DNA of 64,000 nt, from assembly GCA_002842515.1 (NCBI GenBank), contig PHDC01000001.1, positions 1,364,001 through 1,428,000 on the forward strand. Direction: 5' to 3'. Made by a program: the position numbers and the translations under genes. The notes below the pieces were generated by a model. The model saw only the letters and a program-made list of their open reading frames with translations, did not search any database and had not been told where the DNA came from. Source of the stretch: Bacteroidetes bacterium HGW-Bacteroidetes-5. Its GTDB lineage: Bacteria > Bacteroidota > Bacteroidia > Bacteroidales > UBA932. This document shows, piece by piece, positions 25,671-35,175 of this stretch (the stretch's first letter is position 1; every line of letters starts with the position of its first letter).

Positions 25671-28600
25671 TTAGAATAGCAATCTAACTCCTAATAGCAT
25701 TCCCCAAGTACTTCCTGTAGTAACAGATTTGATCATCTTATTTTTAGAATCAAAGTTCGCAATATCTGTTGCATTTAGAGTATAGGTTGGTGCACCAAGA
25801 TGGTTTACTCCTTTGTATGTCAATGGCATAATTACATCGTATGAGTTTGCCAAACCACTTCTTTGGAATGCTCCCCAATCTTTGTTTAGAAGGTTTGCTG
25901 CGTTTACAATGTCAAGACTTAACTGAAGTGTGTATTTCCTGTCTGAACCGAATTTTGCAAATACATCCTGGATAATCTTAACATCCCAACGATTTCTCCA
26001 AGGGTTAACAGCACCAAATCTCTCTGCATACTGTCCTTTTCTCTTACTCAGATAGGCATCAGAATCTATATACTCCTGGAATTTTGCACTCTGCTCTGCT
26101 GCTGTCATCTTACCTGCAACATCAACAAATGTAAGTTCACTTGCGCTATTTGGAATATAAAGAATATCTGAAGCTGCACCATCTCCTGTCATATCATTAG
26201 AGTATGCATAGGTAGAACGACCCACTGCAGATCCGTTATAATAGAGTGAAATTGAAGTTGCAAGATGTCTTAGATATTCAATTCTGTATGACAATGATCC
26301 AACAACTCTGTGAGGAACAGAGAAACTTGAGTAACTTAACTGAGGGTCATTCAGGTTGTAAACATCCAGATTACTTGTCCAGGCCGAATATGCTGTAGAA
26401 CCTGGATTTGCAGATACATCTTTAGAGATATTGTATGTATATGCAACCATACCGGATAGACCGTATGAGAAGTTTTTAGTCAATTGGGCAGTAAAGTATG
26501 ATTGGTAACCTTCACTTGAGTTATCCAAAACCATAGCAGATCCAACTGTACTTATAACTTTGTTTCCGACCCAATAACCCCTTCTGTCAGATCCCGAGAA
26601 TACTCTGTTAGCTTCCGGAAGGTTCATATTCTTCTGAACAACTGCATTGATATCCTTTGTAAAGAGGGCCTCAAGGGTTAGAATCATATTTCCAGGTAAC
26701 TCAATGTCTCCTGCAAGATTTGATCTCCATACTCTTGGCATTTTAAAGTCTTTACTAACCTCTGCAAGAGCAGCTCCTGAGGCAAGAGTTGTACTCACTG
26801 CCTGAGGGAAGAGAGCAGGATATTTTGCAACCTGTGCTTTGAAATCTTTATTGAAACGGAAATCTGCAGGAAGATTTGCTCCCGTTATTCCAAGTTCCGG
26901 GCTCTGAACTGTACCGGAAGCATTTGGCTGGTTTGTAAACCACACAAATGGGAGTACCCCGGCAAACAGACCTGTACCTCCGCGAATCTGAAGACTTCTG
27001 TCACCTTTAACATCCCAGTTGAAACCTATTCTTGGGTTAACCTGAATCTTTGAGTTCGGCCAGGTAGAGATGTCCATTTTGTATCCATCCTTAAATGTAA
27101 GAGCAGAGATTGCAGGGTTATCCATCAGCTTGTTGTGGTACATTGGAAGCTCTGCACGAAAACCATAAGTCAATTTAAGATTTTTGTTAACCTGCCACTC
27201 ATCTTGCAGATATAAACTACCAAGACCGAAGCTCATCTCAACACCTTTTGGATCTGCACCGTTGTAACCATAAGTTACACCAAACCCTGCCGGTTTTACA
27301 TTATTGATAAAGTCATCCAGTGATGCATATCTGTAGTAGCTTGTTCCCTCACGAATATATGAGTTGTTTACATAGATGTTGTCATATGAGATACCTGCTG
27401 TAATAGCGTGGTTGTTAAGGTTTAAAGTAAGGTTGTTAACAACAGAGAATGTGTTGTTTTCTACCTGATTACGATATGTAAAGAGTTCGTATCCGAATGA
27501 CATATATGGGTTTCCGTCTTTGTAGATATCTACAAATGGGAAGAAGTCACTGTTACTTGTTCTCTTAGGGTCAGTTGTTGCTGTATAGGATACAAGAAGT
27601 TTATTTGAAATCTTGTTCCCGAAAGTTGAGTTTAACTCAGCTGCGAAAGCGTCAATTGCATTTTCGTTCCCGTAGAAAGAGTTTGAGAATGAGATTGAAT
27701 AATCCGATACCCTGGAGATGTTTGATCTTGGCACATTAGGCGGGCCGGATGTTCCATTTGTAAGAGATGTACTTGTATTTCTCAACCTGTTGTAACGGAA
27801 TGCAAATTTATGATTCTTCGCAATATTCCAGTCCAAGCGTGCAAGAATCTTGTAGTTGGTAGAAGGGAATGAACCAAAATTTTGGTAATCACCCGGATCG
27901 TAGTTATATGTAGATAACAGGTGGTTCTTTGCTCTTTCAAGATCTGCTACTGTTGTGCGTGAAACTCTGTTTGTCAGGTCTACTACGCCATTTGTGCTTG
28001 GCTCCCATCCACTGCTTGGGCTATTCTCCTTCTCAGTTTCGTAGCTGGCAAAGATGAATAGTTTGTCTTTAATGATCGGGCCACCAACAGTAACACCCCA
28101 CATCTGTGAGTCTCTGTCACGTGCTCCTTTAACAATTGATTCTCCAACCTTCTCTCCCGTAAAAGATTTAGGTCTTTGATATGTATAGACAGAAGCTTTC
28201 CATTTGTTGTCTCCGGACTTTGTTACAGCATTTATAGATGCACCGGTAAATTGTGAGAGACGAACATCAAATGGGGCAAGATTAACAGAAACCTGCTCAA
28301 TAGCATCCAGCGATATTGGCTGAGATGAACCCCCGGGCATAGCACTGCTTGAGAGACCGAAGTTGTTGTTAAATGCAGCACCGTCAATAGTTACTGTGTT
28401 GAAACGACCATCGCGTCCGGCAAATGATGTACCATTTGCCTGAGGAGTCATTTTAGTAAAATCTGTAATACTTCTGCTGATAGATGGAAGAGTGTTTATC
28501 TCTCTTGAACTTACGTTCATAGATGCTCCGGTTCTGTCGGCATTTAGAATAGGATTTCTGATACCTGCAGATACTACAACCTCAGAAAGAGTCAAAGCCT

Positions 28601-28937
28601 CCTCCACAAGTTGAGCATTATAGACAAAGTTCTCTCCAAGGCGAAGGTTCATATTGTCCGCCTTGATTGTTCCAAAGCCAAGATATGTTACCTCAACGGC
28701 ATAAGGGCCGCCGACACGCATATTCTGGATACGATAGTTTCCTGAATTGTCGGTAATTGAGTAATACTTGGATCCGGAAGGTGTGTGGACTGCAACAACG
28801 GCAGCTCCGATAACCGGAGTTCCATTTGCCTCCGTAATTCGACCACTCATAGAGGATGTTGTAACCTGTGCAATAGCGGCAAAAGCTACAAACAAGCTCA
28901 AAGCCGTAAGGGCAAATTGCTTAATCGTTTGTTTCAT
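25671..28937 (-). CDS. Oar-like TonB-dependent outer-membrane receptor
   Basis: A 1088-residue outer-membrane protein with a signal peptide ending near residue 23 (FAAIAQ). Residues 25-110 are a carboxypeptidase-regulatory-like beta sandwich (SMSGRITEANGTPVIGAAVV, ending in YLGFGT), residues 125-260 a plug domain containing the NTVTIDGAAFNNNFG segment, and the rest a long beta barrel ending in an aromatic terminal strand (GVRLLF). This fits the Oar/TonB-dependent receptor family of Bacteroidota. No SusD partner lies beside it, so it is not a classic polysaccharide-utilisation pair; the substrate is unknown. It is single, with its own terminator, and is divergent from metK. Confidence 0.9.
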   Translation of the reverse strand: MKQTIKQFALTALSLFVAFAAIAQVTTSSMSGRITEANGTPVIGAAVVAVHTPSGSKYYSITDNSGNYRIQNMRVGGPYAVEVTYLGFGTIKADNMNLRLGENFVYNAQLVEEALTLSEVVVSAGIRNPILNADRTGASMNVSSREINTLPSISRSITDFTKMTPQANGTSFAGRDGRFNTVTIDGAAFNNNFGLSSSAMPGGSSQPISLDAIEQVSVNLAPFDVRLSQFTGASINAVTKSGDNKWKASVYTYQRPKSFTGEKVGESIVKGARDRDSQMWGVTVGGPIIKDKLFIFASYETEKENSPSSGWEPSTNGVVDLTNRVSRTTVADLERAKNHLLSTYNYDPGDYQNFGSFPSTNYKILARLDWNIAKNHKFAFRYNRLRNTSTSLTNGTSGPPNVPRSNISRVSDYSISFSNSFYGNENAIDAFAAELNSTFGNKISNKLLVSYTATTDPKRTSNSDFFPFVDIYKDGNPYMSFGYELFTYRNQVENNTFSVVNNLTLNLNNHAITAGISYDNIYVNNSYIREGTSYYRYASLDDFINNVKPAGFGVTYGYNGADPKGVEMSFGLGSLYLQDEWQVNKNLKLTYGFRAELPMYHNKLMDNPAISALTFKDGYKMDISTWPNSKIQVNPRIGFNWDVKGDRSLQIRGGTGLFAGVLPFVWFTNQPNASGTVQSPELGITGANLPADFRFNKDFKAQVAKYPALFPQAVSTTLASGAALAEVSKDFKMPRVWRSNLAGDIELPGNMILTLEALFTKDINAVVQKNMNLPEANRVFSGSDRRGYWVGNKVISTVGSAMVLDNSSEGYQSYFTAQLTKNFSYGLSGMVAYTYNISKDVSANPGSTAYSAWTSNLDVYNLNDPQLSYSSFSVPHRVVGSLSYRIEYLRHLATSISLYYNGSAVGRSTYAYSNDMTGDGAASDILYIPNSASELTFVDVAGKMTAAEQSAKFQEYIDSDAYLSKRKGQYAERFGAVNPWRNRWDVKIIQDVFAKFGSDRKYTLQLSLDIVNAANLLNKDWGAFQRSGLANSYDVIMPLTYKGVNHLGAPTYTLNATDIANFDSKNKMIKSVTTGSTWGMLLGVRLLF

Positions 28938-28970
28938 AAATATTTAAATAATTTGTTAGGTATTCTTGGA

Positions 28971-29003
28971 CAAAAATAGCAATTTCTCAGCGATTACTTA
29001 CAA
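28971..29003 (-). promoter_or_regulatory. Possible promoter of the Oar-like receptor gene
   Basis: On the minus strand TATTTTTG (28971-28978) matches the -7 box; TTG at 29001-29003 is 22 bp upstream, a little farther than the usual 19. The start would be about 35 nt before the ATG. Confidence 0.45.
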
Positions 29004-29101
29004 TTAATTCTAATTATTTAACAAATTCTTAAATAAAGTTTATGTTTGGTATCTATCATTAATTCAGCAATATAGTGTTGTGATAATTTAAATTGTCAAT
29101 A

Positions 29102-29132
29102 TTTGGTTAATAAGTTTTTTTTCATATCTTTG
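29102..29132 (+). promoter_or_regulatory. metK promoter
   Basis: TTTG at 29102-29105, a 19-bp spacer and TATCTTTG at 29125-29132 match the consensus exactly. The start near 29136 lies just ahead of the riboswitch, so the full aptamer is in the transcript. Confidence 0.8.
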
Positions 29133-29142
29133 CGCCCAAATT

Positions 29143-29198
29143 ATGTGGAGAGATTTGACTGCTTGCAACCACTTTAAAAAAATGCTAAAACGTTCCAT
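29143..29198 (+). promoter_or_regulatory. SAM-II riboswitch controlling metK
   Basis: The leader carries the SAM-II (metA/SAM_alpha) aptamer pattern: a P1 arm GTGG (29145), the loop segment AGATTTG, the invariant GCTTGCAACCAC which closes P1, an A-rich spacer and the 3' pseudoknot strand GCTAAAACG (29184-29192). Binding of S-adenosylmethionine would stabilise the H-type pseudoknot and reduce expression of SAM synthetase, closing a feedback loop. The aptamer ends about 120 nt before the start codon, an unusually long distance for a class that commonly hides the ribosome-binding region, so the expression platform is unclear. Confidence 0.85.
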
Positions 29199-29316
29199 AT
29201 CGCGCCCTTATCTGCTTTAATTTCTCTTTTTGGGCTTTCCGGTAACTTTTTAGTATGGCTTAGCTGTTGAACTCTTACATCAGGTAAAGTGTTTAATAAC
29301 TCTAATTATTTATAAT

Positions 29317-30594
29317 ATGTCTTATCTATTTACTTCGGAATCTGTTTCAGAGGGGCATCCCGACAAAGTTGCCGATCAGATTTCGGACGCTGTTCTTGAC
29401 CAGTTTCTTTGTCAGGACTCAGAATCTAAAGTGGCGTGTGAAACATTTGTCAGTACAGGGCTGGTAGTTATCGGCGGGGAGGTTAAATCTGACGCCTATG
29501 TAGATATCCAGCAGGTGGCACGCAGAGTAATAAACCGCATAGGGTATACAAAAGCCGAATATATGTTTGACGGAAACTCGTGCGGAATCCTATCTGCAAT
29601 ACACGAACAATCTGCAGATATCAACCGCGGAGTAGAGGTTGCAGATCCTCAGGAGCAGGGGGCGGGAGACCAGGGGATGATGTTTGGTTATGCCTGCCGC
29701 GATACTCAGGAGTATATGCCTCTTCCGCTCACACTCTCTCATATTGCCCTTTTAGAACTTGCAAAAATCCGCAGAGAGGGCACTCTTATGCCATACCTTC
29801 GTCCCGATGCAAAGTCACAATTTACCATCGAATATAACGACGACAACACCCCAAGCAGAGTACACACCATTGTTATATCTACCCAGCACGATGATTTTGA
29901 TACCGACGACTCGATGCAGGTGAGAATAAAGAGTGATGTTAAGAACATACTCATACCAAAAATTTTGGAGAGGCTTCCCCAAGAGACAAAAGCGCTGTTT
30001 AAGGATGACTATATCCTGCACGTTAACCCAACCGGGAAATTTGTGATTGGAGGTCCGCACGGAGATACCGGCCTAACGGGAAGAAAGATTATCGTAGATA
30101 CATACGGCGGGAAAGGGGCTCACGGCGGAGGAGCATTCTCCGGCAAAGATCCTAGTAAAGTTGACCGGTCTGCCGCCTACGCTGCAAGATATATTGCCAA
30201 GAACCTGGTAGCTGCAGGAGTAGCAGATGAGGTTCTGGTTCAGCTGGCCTATGCAATTGGGGTAGCACGCCCGGTGAGCATCTTTGTAAACACATACGGA
30301 ACAGCTTTTAGAGACAACAAAAAGCAGTTTGTAAACGACAGCGTAATTGCAGATCGGGTTCAAAAGCTGTTTGACCTTCGTCCTGCAAGCATTATCAAAC
30401 GATTTTCGCTCAAGAAACCTATCTATGAGGTGACTGCCGCCTATGGCCATATGGGAAGAGACCCCTTTAAAAGAGAGGTTGAACTATGTGTTAACGGTGA
30501 GTTGGTAAAGGAGGAGATTCAGTTTTTCGGTTGGGAGCTTTTAGACTCAGTAGATCTTATAAAAAAGGAATTTGGCCTAAATAGCTCATTTTAA
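29317..30594 (+). CDS. metK: S-adenosylmethionine synthetase
   Basis: Makes S-adenosylmethionine from methionine and ATP in the cytoplasm. The 425-residue sequence has the N-terminal [17 protein letters not shown] motif (substrate and metal binding), [12 protein letters not shown] (about residues 115-126), and [18 protein letters not shown] near residue 270. It is longer than the usual 380-400 residues, owing to small insertions typical of Bacteroidota. It is preceded by a SAM-II riboswitch and a consensus promoter and is transcribed alone; its stop codon overlaps that of the convergent YhbP-like gene. Confidence 0.97.
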   Translation: MSYLFTSESVSEGHPDKVADQISDAVLDQFLCQDSESKVACETFVSTGLVVIGGEVKSDAYVDIQQVARRVINRIGYTKAEYMFDGNSCGILSAIHEQSADINRGVEVADPQEQGAGDQGMMFGYACRDTQEYMPLPLTLSHIALLELAKIRREGTLMPYLRPDAKSQFTIEYNDDNTPSRVHTIVISTQHDDFDTDDSMQVRIKSDVKNILIPKILERLPQETKALFKDDYILHVNPTGKFVIGGPHGDTGLTGRKIIVDTYGGKGAHGGGAFSGKDPSKVDRSAAYAARYIAKNLVAAGVADEVLVQLAYAIGVARPVSIFVNTYGTAFRDNKKQFVNDSVIADRVQKLFDLRPASIIKRFSLKKPIYEVTAAYGHMGRDPFKREVELCVNGELVKEEIQFFGWELLDSVDLIKKEFGLNSSF

Positions 30595-31103
30595 ACAAAG
30601 CCCCACGATCCTTGGCAAGGTTCCCCTCGTTTCCAGATTATTTTTTTGCCAAACCCAAGACGGTTGTCTGTGAATTTTAGTTCGCAGATTTTAACTAGCC
30701 ACAAATCGCCCCCTTTTAGGATTGCATAAGGAAACCGCTTCAGGTAACTGAGGCGGTAGTTGTTTAAAAATGGGCCGTCACACTGCTCCATAGTCGCACG
30801 AAACTGAACCCCGCGAATTAGCCCGATGGTCTCTGTCTCGAGCCCTATCGCTCCGGATACAATACCGGATGCCCCTTTTTTAAAGATTTGTATATGTCTG
30901 GTCTTATCTTCCGATGTTATGACAAAGAGCATCTCCTTTGGGGAGAAGTGATAGAAGGCGTGCCAGCTCCACATATCTGTACCGTCACCGGCAGTAAGGG
31001 TTACCAGATGGTGCTCCTCAATAAACTCAATAACCCGTTTGTCGGGCAGCTCCGGATTGTTTTTATCCGATGGGATTGGTTTGCTACTCTCATTCATCTC
31101 CAT
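30591..31103 (-). CDS. YhbP-like protein (pyridoxamine-phosphate-oxidase fold)
   Basis: The start at 31103 (MEMNESS) is preferred to one at 31193 because the longer form would overlap the preceding gene by 86 bp. The 170-residue protein has the split-barrel flavin-binding look of the UPF0306/YhbP family: [19 protein letters not shown], then [18 protein letters not shown], and [11 protein letters not shown]. Its biochemical role is unknown. It directly follows the U32 gene by 4 bp, a likely operon. The last codons (PCQGSWGFV) are encoded by the 27-bp repeat also found after rpsC. The stop codon overlaps that of metK. Confidence 0.75.
   Translation of the reverse strand: MEMNESSKPIPSDKNNPELPDKRVIEFIEEHHLVTLTAGDGTDMWSWHAFYHFSPKEMLFVITSEDKTRHIQIFKKGASGIVSGAIGLETETIGLIRGVQFRATMEQCDGPFLNNYRLSYLKRFPYAILKGGDLWLVKICELKFTDNRLGFGKKIIWKRGEPCQGSWGFV
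30596..30622. repeat. 27-bp dispersed direct repeat, copy 2 (end of YhbP-like gene)
   Basis: Matches 11776-11802 at 25 of 27 positions in the same orientation. It encodes the C-terminus of the YhbP-like protein and begins just beyond the metK stop codon. In copy 1 the equivalent sequence lies beyond a stop codon and is not translated. Confidence 0.7.
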
Positions 31104-31107
31104 AAGA

Positions 31108-32373
31108 CTATCTCCAAATGTAGATTTTATCTGAGCGGCGAAGCCGTACCCCACTCTCCACCGGTATTGAGCAGTACTCACCTTTTGTGGCAACCTGTAC
31201 AGGGTTGAGCTCTACTCTTATCTCGTTCACTTTATGCTCGTATACTCCTGTAGATGGGCCGATTATCAAAACATCATCTCCTACGGTAAGCTCTCCTGTC
31301 TCTATAAGTACCTCGGCTACAGAGAGGTTGGAGAAGAAGTTGGTTACTTTGCCGACATAAACTTTCTTCTTTGTGGCCTTGTTGCCATATACATCGCTCC
31401 ACTCCCCCAGTTTAGCCCCCTGGTAATATCCGTCCCAGAACCCTCTGTTAAATACCTTTGAGAGGTTTAGTTCCAGATCTGCCTTAAGCTCTGGGGTGTA
31501 ACTCCCATCACAGACTGCATCTGCAGCTTTACGGTAGGAGGCTGTTACCGCCTTAACATACTCGGCAGCTCTTGCCCTCCCCTCAATTTTAAGAACTCTC
31601 ACTCCACTCCCGATTATCTTATCTACAAATGCTATCGTGGAGAGATCTTTTGGTGACATAATATATTTGTTATCTACCTCCAGTGAGGTGCCGGTCTCAA
31701 TATCGGTAACCTCATACCCCCTGCGGCACAGCTGGTAGCAGGAGCCTCTGTTTGCAGATGCGTTGTACTCGTGCAGGCTTAGGTAACACTTCCCGGAAAC
31801 TGCCATACAGAGTGCCCCGTGGCAGAAGAGCTCCAGCCTTACAAGCTCGCCAGAAGGGCCTGTTATCCTCTCTTTTATAATTGTGTCATAGATATCCCGC
31901 ACCTGAAACAGGGTTAGCTCTCTTGCCAGAACAATAACATCTGCAAAACGAGCGTGATAGCGGACACTTTCAATGTTTGAAACATTGAGCTGAGTCGAGA
32001 TATGAACCTCCACACCAATCTCTCTTGCATAGAGTATTACTGCCATATCGGAGGCGATAATTGCAGATATTCCCGCCCTCTTTGCCGCCAGAACTGTTTG
32101 GCGCATCGGCTCCAAATCGTTATCGTAAAGTACTATATTGAGAGTGAGATATGACTTAACACCTGCACTTGTGCAGATGGATGCAATCTCTTGAAGAGAC
32201 TCTATGGTAAAGTTGTTTGCCGAGTGGGAGCGCATATTGAGGTTACCCACACCAAAATAGACCGAGTTGGCTCCACCCTGAATTGCGGCCGTCAGAGACT
32301 CGAAATTGCCGGCCGGAGCCATTATCTCAATATCCTTGGCACAAATTCCCAAACTACTTCTCTCTTCAATCAT
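31108..32373 (-). CDS. Peptidase U32 family protein (TrhP/RlhA-like)
   Basis: A 421-residue protein beginning with the U32 barrel motif (IMAPAGNFESLTAAIQGGANSVYFG, shown in part). The four-cysteine set FCHGALCMAVSGKC followed by NRGSCYQLCR at about residues 195-235 fits the iron-sulfur-dependent RNA hydroxylases TrhP and RlhA, which were long annotated as collagenase-like proteases. The reaction is therefore more likely prephenate-dependent hydroxylation of tRNA or rRNA than proteolysis; which RNA cannot be told from sequence alone. It is followed within 4 bp by the YhbP-like gene. Confidence 0.88.
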   Translation of the reverse strand: MIEERSSLGICAKDIEIMAPAGNFESLTAAIQGGANSVYFGVGNLNMRSHSANNFTIESLQEIASICTSAGVKSYLTLNIVLYDNDLEPMRQTVLAAKRAGISAIIASDMAVILYAREIGVEVHISTQLNVSNIESVRYHARFADVIVLARELTLFQVRDIYDTIIKERITGPSGELVRLELFCHGALCMAVSGKCYLSLHEYNASANRGSCYQLCRRGYEVTDIETGTSLEVDNKYIMSPKDLSTIAFVDKIIGSGVRVLKIEGRARAAEYVKAVTASYRKAADAVCDGSYTPELKADLELNLSKVFNRGFWDGYYQGAKLGEWSDVYGNKATKKKVYVGKVTNFFSNLSVAEVLIETGELTVGDDVLIIGPSTGVYEHKVNEIRVELNPVQVATKGEYCSIPVESGVRLRRSDKIYIWR

Positions 32374-32452
32374 CTTCTAAAAATTCTATTTAATTTTCCA
32401 GACAAAGTCTTTCTCCAATCATCTTCTTGAAACTCGCCGGTCTCCACAAATA

Positions 32453-33502
32453 CTACAATCTCTGTTCAAAAAAGTTGACTATCTTTTTAAAAACCATATC
32501 GGGAGTTATCTCGTTTAGGCAGGCGTAGTCACCTCTAAAGCACTCCTTTTTACCTGATGATGAGCAGGGGCGGCACTCAATTGAGCTCTGCACAGCCATC
32601 TCAATATCCTGACCCCAGCCGTAGAATCCAAGGTAGGGGTGAGTTGCTCCCCAAATTGAGATTACCGGCACTCTCATACAGCAGGCAAAGTGCATATTGG
32701 CGGAGTCCATCGTGAGCATAAGCTCTCTCCCGGCGATTAGTTCAAGCTCCTGCGCGAATGAGAGCTCTCCTGCAACAGATTTAACTCCGGAATATTTCAT
32801 CTCCCAGGATTTTAAAATCGCAACCTCCTTTTTGCCCCCTCCAAAAAGGGTAACCGAAAATCTCTCATCTTCACTCAGCATCTCAACGAGCCTCTCCATC
32901 GCAGCCGGAGGCCAAATCTTTCCTTTATGGTTAGCAAACGGAGCTATCCCTATTTTGTAATGTGTACTCTCTACTTCAGGCTCTGCGTTCGGGCTCTTCT
33001 TTTTATGACTTTGGACAACAGGCGCAAAGGCAAAACCCAGATCTTTAAGACCCAGAGATATTAAAACCTTTTCGTATCTGCGTAGGGTAGTGAGAAGGGG
33101 CACCAATTTTTTAGAGTACCTCCTTGTGAGTTTTTTTTTCTCCCACCTACCCTTTCTCAGAAACGAGAGCGGAGTGAAGGAGATAAAGAAGAGTACCCTC
33201 AGGATAAAGGTTCTGAGTACAGAGTTTATATCTGCAACAGCGGTTGGGTTAAGTGCAATTAGCTCTTTGTAGAGTTGGAGAATCCCTTTGAATCCCTTAT
33301 GCCTCCCTTTGAAATCTGTCGGGAAAAATGAGATGTTAGGGGTTCCCTCAAACAGGGGCTCAAGCATTGGCAAAGATACCATTGTGAATTTGGTGCCCGG
33401 GTTGTGTGCAGCATAGGCCTTTAAAAGTGGTGAGGCTATTGCCACATCTCCCAGCGCAGAGAATCGCAAAACCAGGATATGGTCAGGCCTTTTTTCCCGC
33501 AT
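32453..33502 (-). CDS. Glycosyltransferase family 9 (heptosyltransferase-like)
   Basis: A 349-residue GT9 enzyme with GT-B fold. The N-terminal ILVLRFSALGDVAIASPLL is the family signature, and the C-terminal donor-site region contains TMDSANMHFACCMRVPVISIWGATHP. GT9 enzymes transfer ADP-heptose or related sugars to the LPS core. The exact acceptor is unknown. It overlaps the DUF4254 gene by 20 bp, a pair frequently conserved in Bacteroidota, supporting a joint role in LPS or core-sugar assembly. Confidence 0.88.
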   Translation of the reverse strand: MREKRPDHILVLRFSALGDVAIASPLLKAYAAHNPGTKFTMVSLPMLEPLFEGTPNISFFPTDFKGRHKGFKGILQLYKELIALNPTAVADINSVLRTFILRVLFFISFTPLSFLRKGRWEKKKLTRRYSKKLVPLLTTLRRYEKVLISLGLKDLGFAFAPVVQSHKKKSPNAEPEVESTHYKIGIAPFANHKGKIWPPAAMERLVEMLSEDERFSVTLFGGGKKEVAILKSWEMKYSGVKSVAGELSFAQELELIAGRELMLTMDSANMHFACCMRVPVISIWGATHPYLGFYGWGQDIEMAVQSSIECRPCSSSGKKECFRGDYACLNEITPDMVFKKIVNFFEQRL

Positions 33503-34106
33503 AGAGTACAGGATTTAGTGAAGGGTCGTTGTACATCTTCATCTGCTTATAGAATTTCATATATTTTCGCCCACTCTCTATATCGTTAAGCAGATTATCT
33601 ATTGCCGTGGAGAGATCTTCCCGCTGGGTGAGCAGAGTATCAAGTTTGGTCTTGCAGTTGCTGCGATGGCTCTCGGTGGCATCTGCCCGAAGGGCCTCTG
33701 CACGCATATGGTAAATCTTGAGAGCCAGTATTGAGAGCCTGTCTATTGCCCAGGCAGGGGTCTCGGTGTTGATGGTGGCGCCGGTTTCAACTTTTACATT
33801 GGAGAATCTCTCCATAAAGTAGCTGTCTATCATCTCCACCATATCTGTACGCTCCTGATTTGAGCTGTCTATTCTTCTTTTAATAGCAAGCGCATCTACA
33901 GGGTCTATGCCCGGCTCGCGGATAATATCCTCAAGGTGCCACTGTACTGCGTCAATCCAGTTTTTTGAGTAGAGGAACCACTCTAAAGTCCCTTGTGAAT
34001 ATGGATTTGAGATCGGAGTCTCTACATTGTCGGTTTTATGATAATCATTGACGCATCTGTCAAAAATGTTATTGCAATTGGTGCTGAAAGACATATCTTT
34101 TTTCAA
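33483..34106 (-). CDS. DUF4254 protein
   Basis: A 207-residue, predominantly helical soluble protein of the DUF4254 family, which is confined to Bacteroidota and typically adjacent to a GT9 gene, as here (20-bp overlap). The region EWFLYSKNWIDAVQWHLEDIIREP and DRLSILALKIYHM are characteristic. No catalytic motif is visible; a helper role for the LPS glycosyltransferase is inferred only from the neighbourhood. Confidence 0.8.
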   Translation of the reverse strand: MKKDMSFSTNCNNIFDRCVNDYHKTDNVETPISNPYSQGTLEWFLYSKNWIDAVQWHLEDIIREPGIDPVDALAIKRRIDSSNQERTDMVEMIDSYFMERFSNVKVETGATINTETPAWAIDRLSILALKIYHMRAEALRADATESHRSNCKTKLDTLLTQREDLSTAIDNLLNDIESGRKYMKFYKQMKMYNDPSLNPVLYAGKKA

Positions 34107-34136
34107 AATTGATTGTTGTTACTGGATATAGAAGAT

Positions 34137-35114
34137 CTATTTCTCTCTGTTTATGACAGAGTCTGCAAACTCGGCAAGGCGAGCTCTCTGTTCTTTGTTA
34201 AGCCCGGAGTTACTCAAAGCCTCTGTCGCTTTGTTATGATAAAAGGTCATCGCCTCTTCGGCTGCCTCCTTAATCCCAAGCTCATTATAGATTGAGAGCA
34301 CTCTCTCTATCTTCTCTTTGTCTGTAATCGTTTTGTTATTGAGCAGATCTTGAAGCTCCTTTCTTTTGTTGAGGTCTCCTCTTCTGAGTGACTCTGCCAG
34401 AAGCCAGGTCTTTTTGCCGCAAAGAATATCTCCGCCAATTTTTTTACCGAAGAGTGCACTATCGCCAAAACTGTCAAAATAGTCGTCTTTAATTTGGAAG
34501 GCTAGCCCCAGCTGGTAACCATAGTTGTAAATTGCATCCGATACACTCTGAGGTGCATCTGCAATTATTGCCCCAATCTTCGCCGAAGCAGCTATTAACA
34601 CAGCCGTTTTAAGCCCTATCATCGATATATAATCTTCCATCGCTATAAACGAAAGATTCTCAAAATTCATATCATACTGCTGCCCCTCGCAAACCTGCGC
34701 TGCTGTTAAAGAGAAGAGATCCAATACACTTTTAAGTTTTAAAGCAGGCGCATCGGATATATATTGATATGACTTAATGCACATAACATCTCCGGACAGG
34801 ATAGCTATGTTATCGTTCCATTTTTTATGCACGGTGGCTTGATTGCGTCTAAGATCTGCCTTATCCATAATATCGTCGTGGATAAGTGTGAAGCCGTGAA
34901 AGATCTCAAGACCCATAGCCGGGTGAATTATAAATCTGTCAATTTTGTCACTAAAGAGGTTGTATGTGAGAATTGCAATTTTTGGCCGTAATCTCTTGCC
35001 TCCTATTGAGATAAGGTATTTAATGGGGTCATAAAGTTCATCGGGTTCTCCCTTAAGTTCCAGAGAGAAAATACTCTTTTCAACTATTGAATCTATCTCG
35101 CTAATGCTAAACAT
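34137..35114 (-). CDS. Polyprenyl diphosphate synthase
   Basis: A 325-residue trans-prenyltransferase that extends farnesyl or geranylgeranyl diphosphate with isopentenyl diphosphate. Both aspartate-rich motifs are present: HDDIMDKADLRR (first, about residue 85) and QIKDDYFDSFG (second, about residue 215), with GGKRLRP near residue 33. The product is probably the quinone side chain or a shorter prenyl carrier; length cannot be decided here. A TAGCTTTG box at 35135-35142 lies 20 bp before the start codon, in the region shared with the divergent rsgA. Confidence 0.9.
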   Translation of the reverse strand: MFSISEIDSIVEKSIFSLELKGEPDELYDPIKYLISIGGKRLRPKIAILTYNLFSDKIDRFIIHPAMGLEIFHGFTLIHDDIMDKADLRRNQATVHKKWNDNIAILSGDVMCIKSYQYISDAPALKLKSVLDLFSLTAAQVCEGQQYDMNFENLSFIAMEDYISMIGLKTAVLIAASAKIGAIIADAPQSVSDAIYNYGYQLGLAFQIKDDYFDSFGDSALFGKKIGGDILCGKKTWLLAESLRRGDLNKRKELQDLLNNKTITDKEKIERVLSIYNELGIKEAAEEAMTFYHNKATEALSNSGLNKEQRARLAEFADSVINREK

Positions 35115-35134
35115 ATAAAAAGAATTATTTTTGG

Positions 35135-35142
35135 CAAAGCTA
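35135..35142 (-). promoter_or_regulatory. -7 box of the polyprenyl synthase gene
   Basis: TAGCTTTG on the minus strand fits TAnnTTTG and predicts a leader of about 17 nt. No -33 TTTG at standard spacing is visible. Confidence 0.45.
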
Positions 35143-35175
35143 ACCCTTTTTCAACAATTTCGTATATTCGCGGCC

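Noticed and set aside
35131-35175. TTG start of rsgA
   Set aside because: Adds residues before the OB fold that RsgA proteins do not have; the GTG at 35176 fits better.
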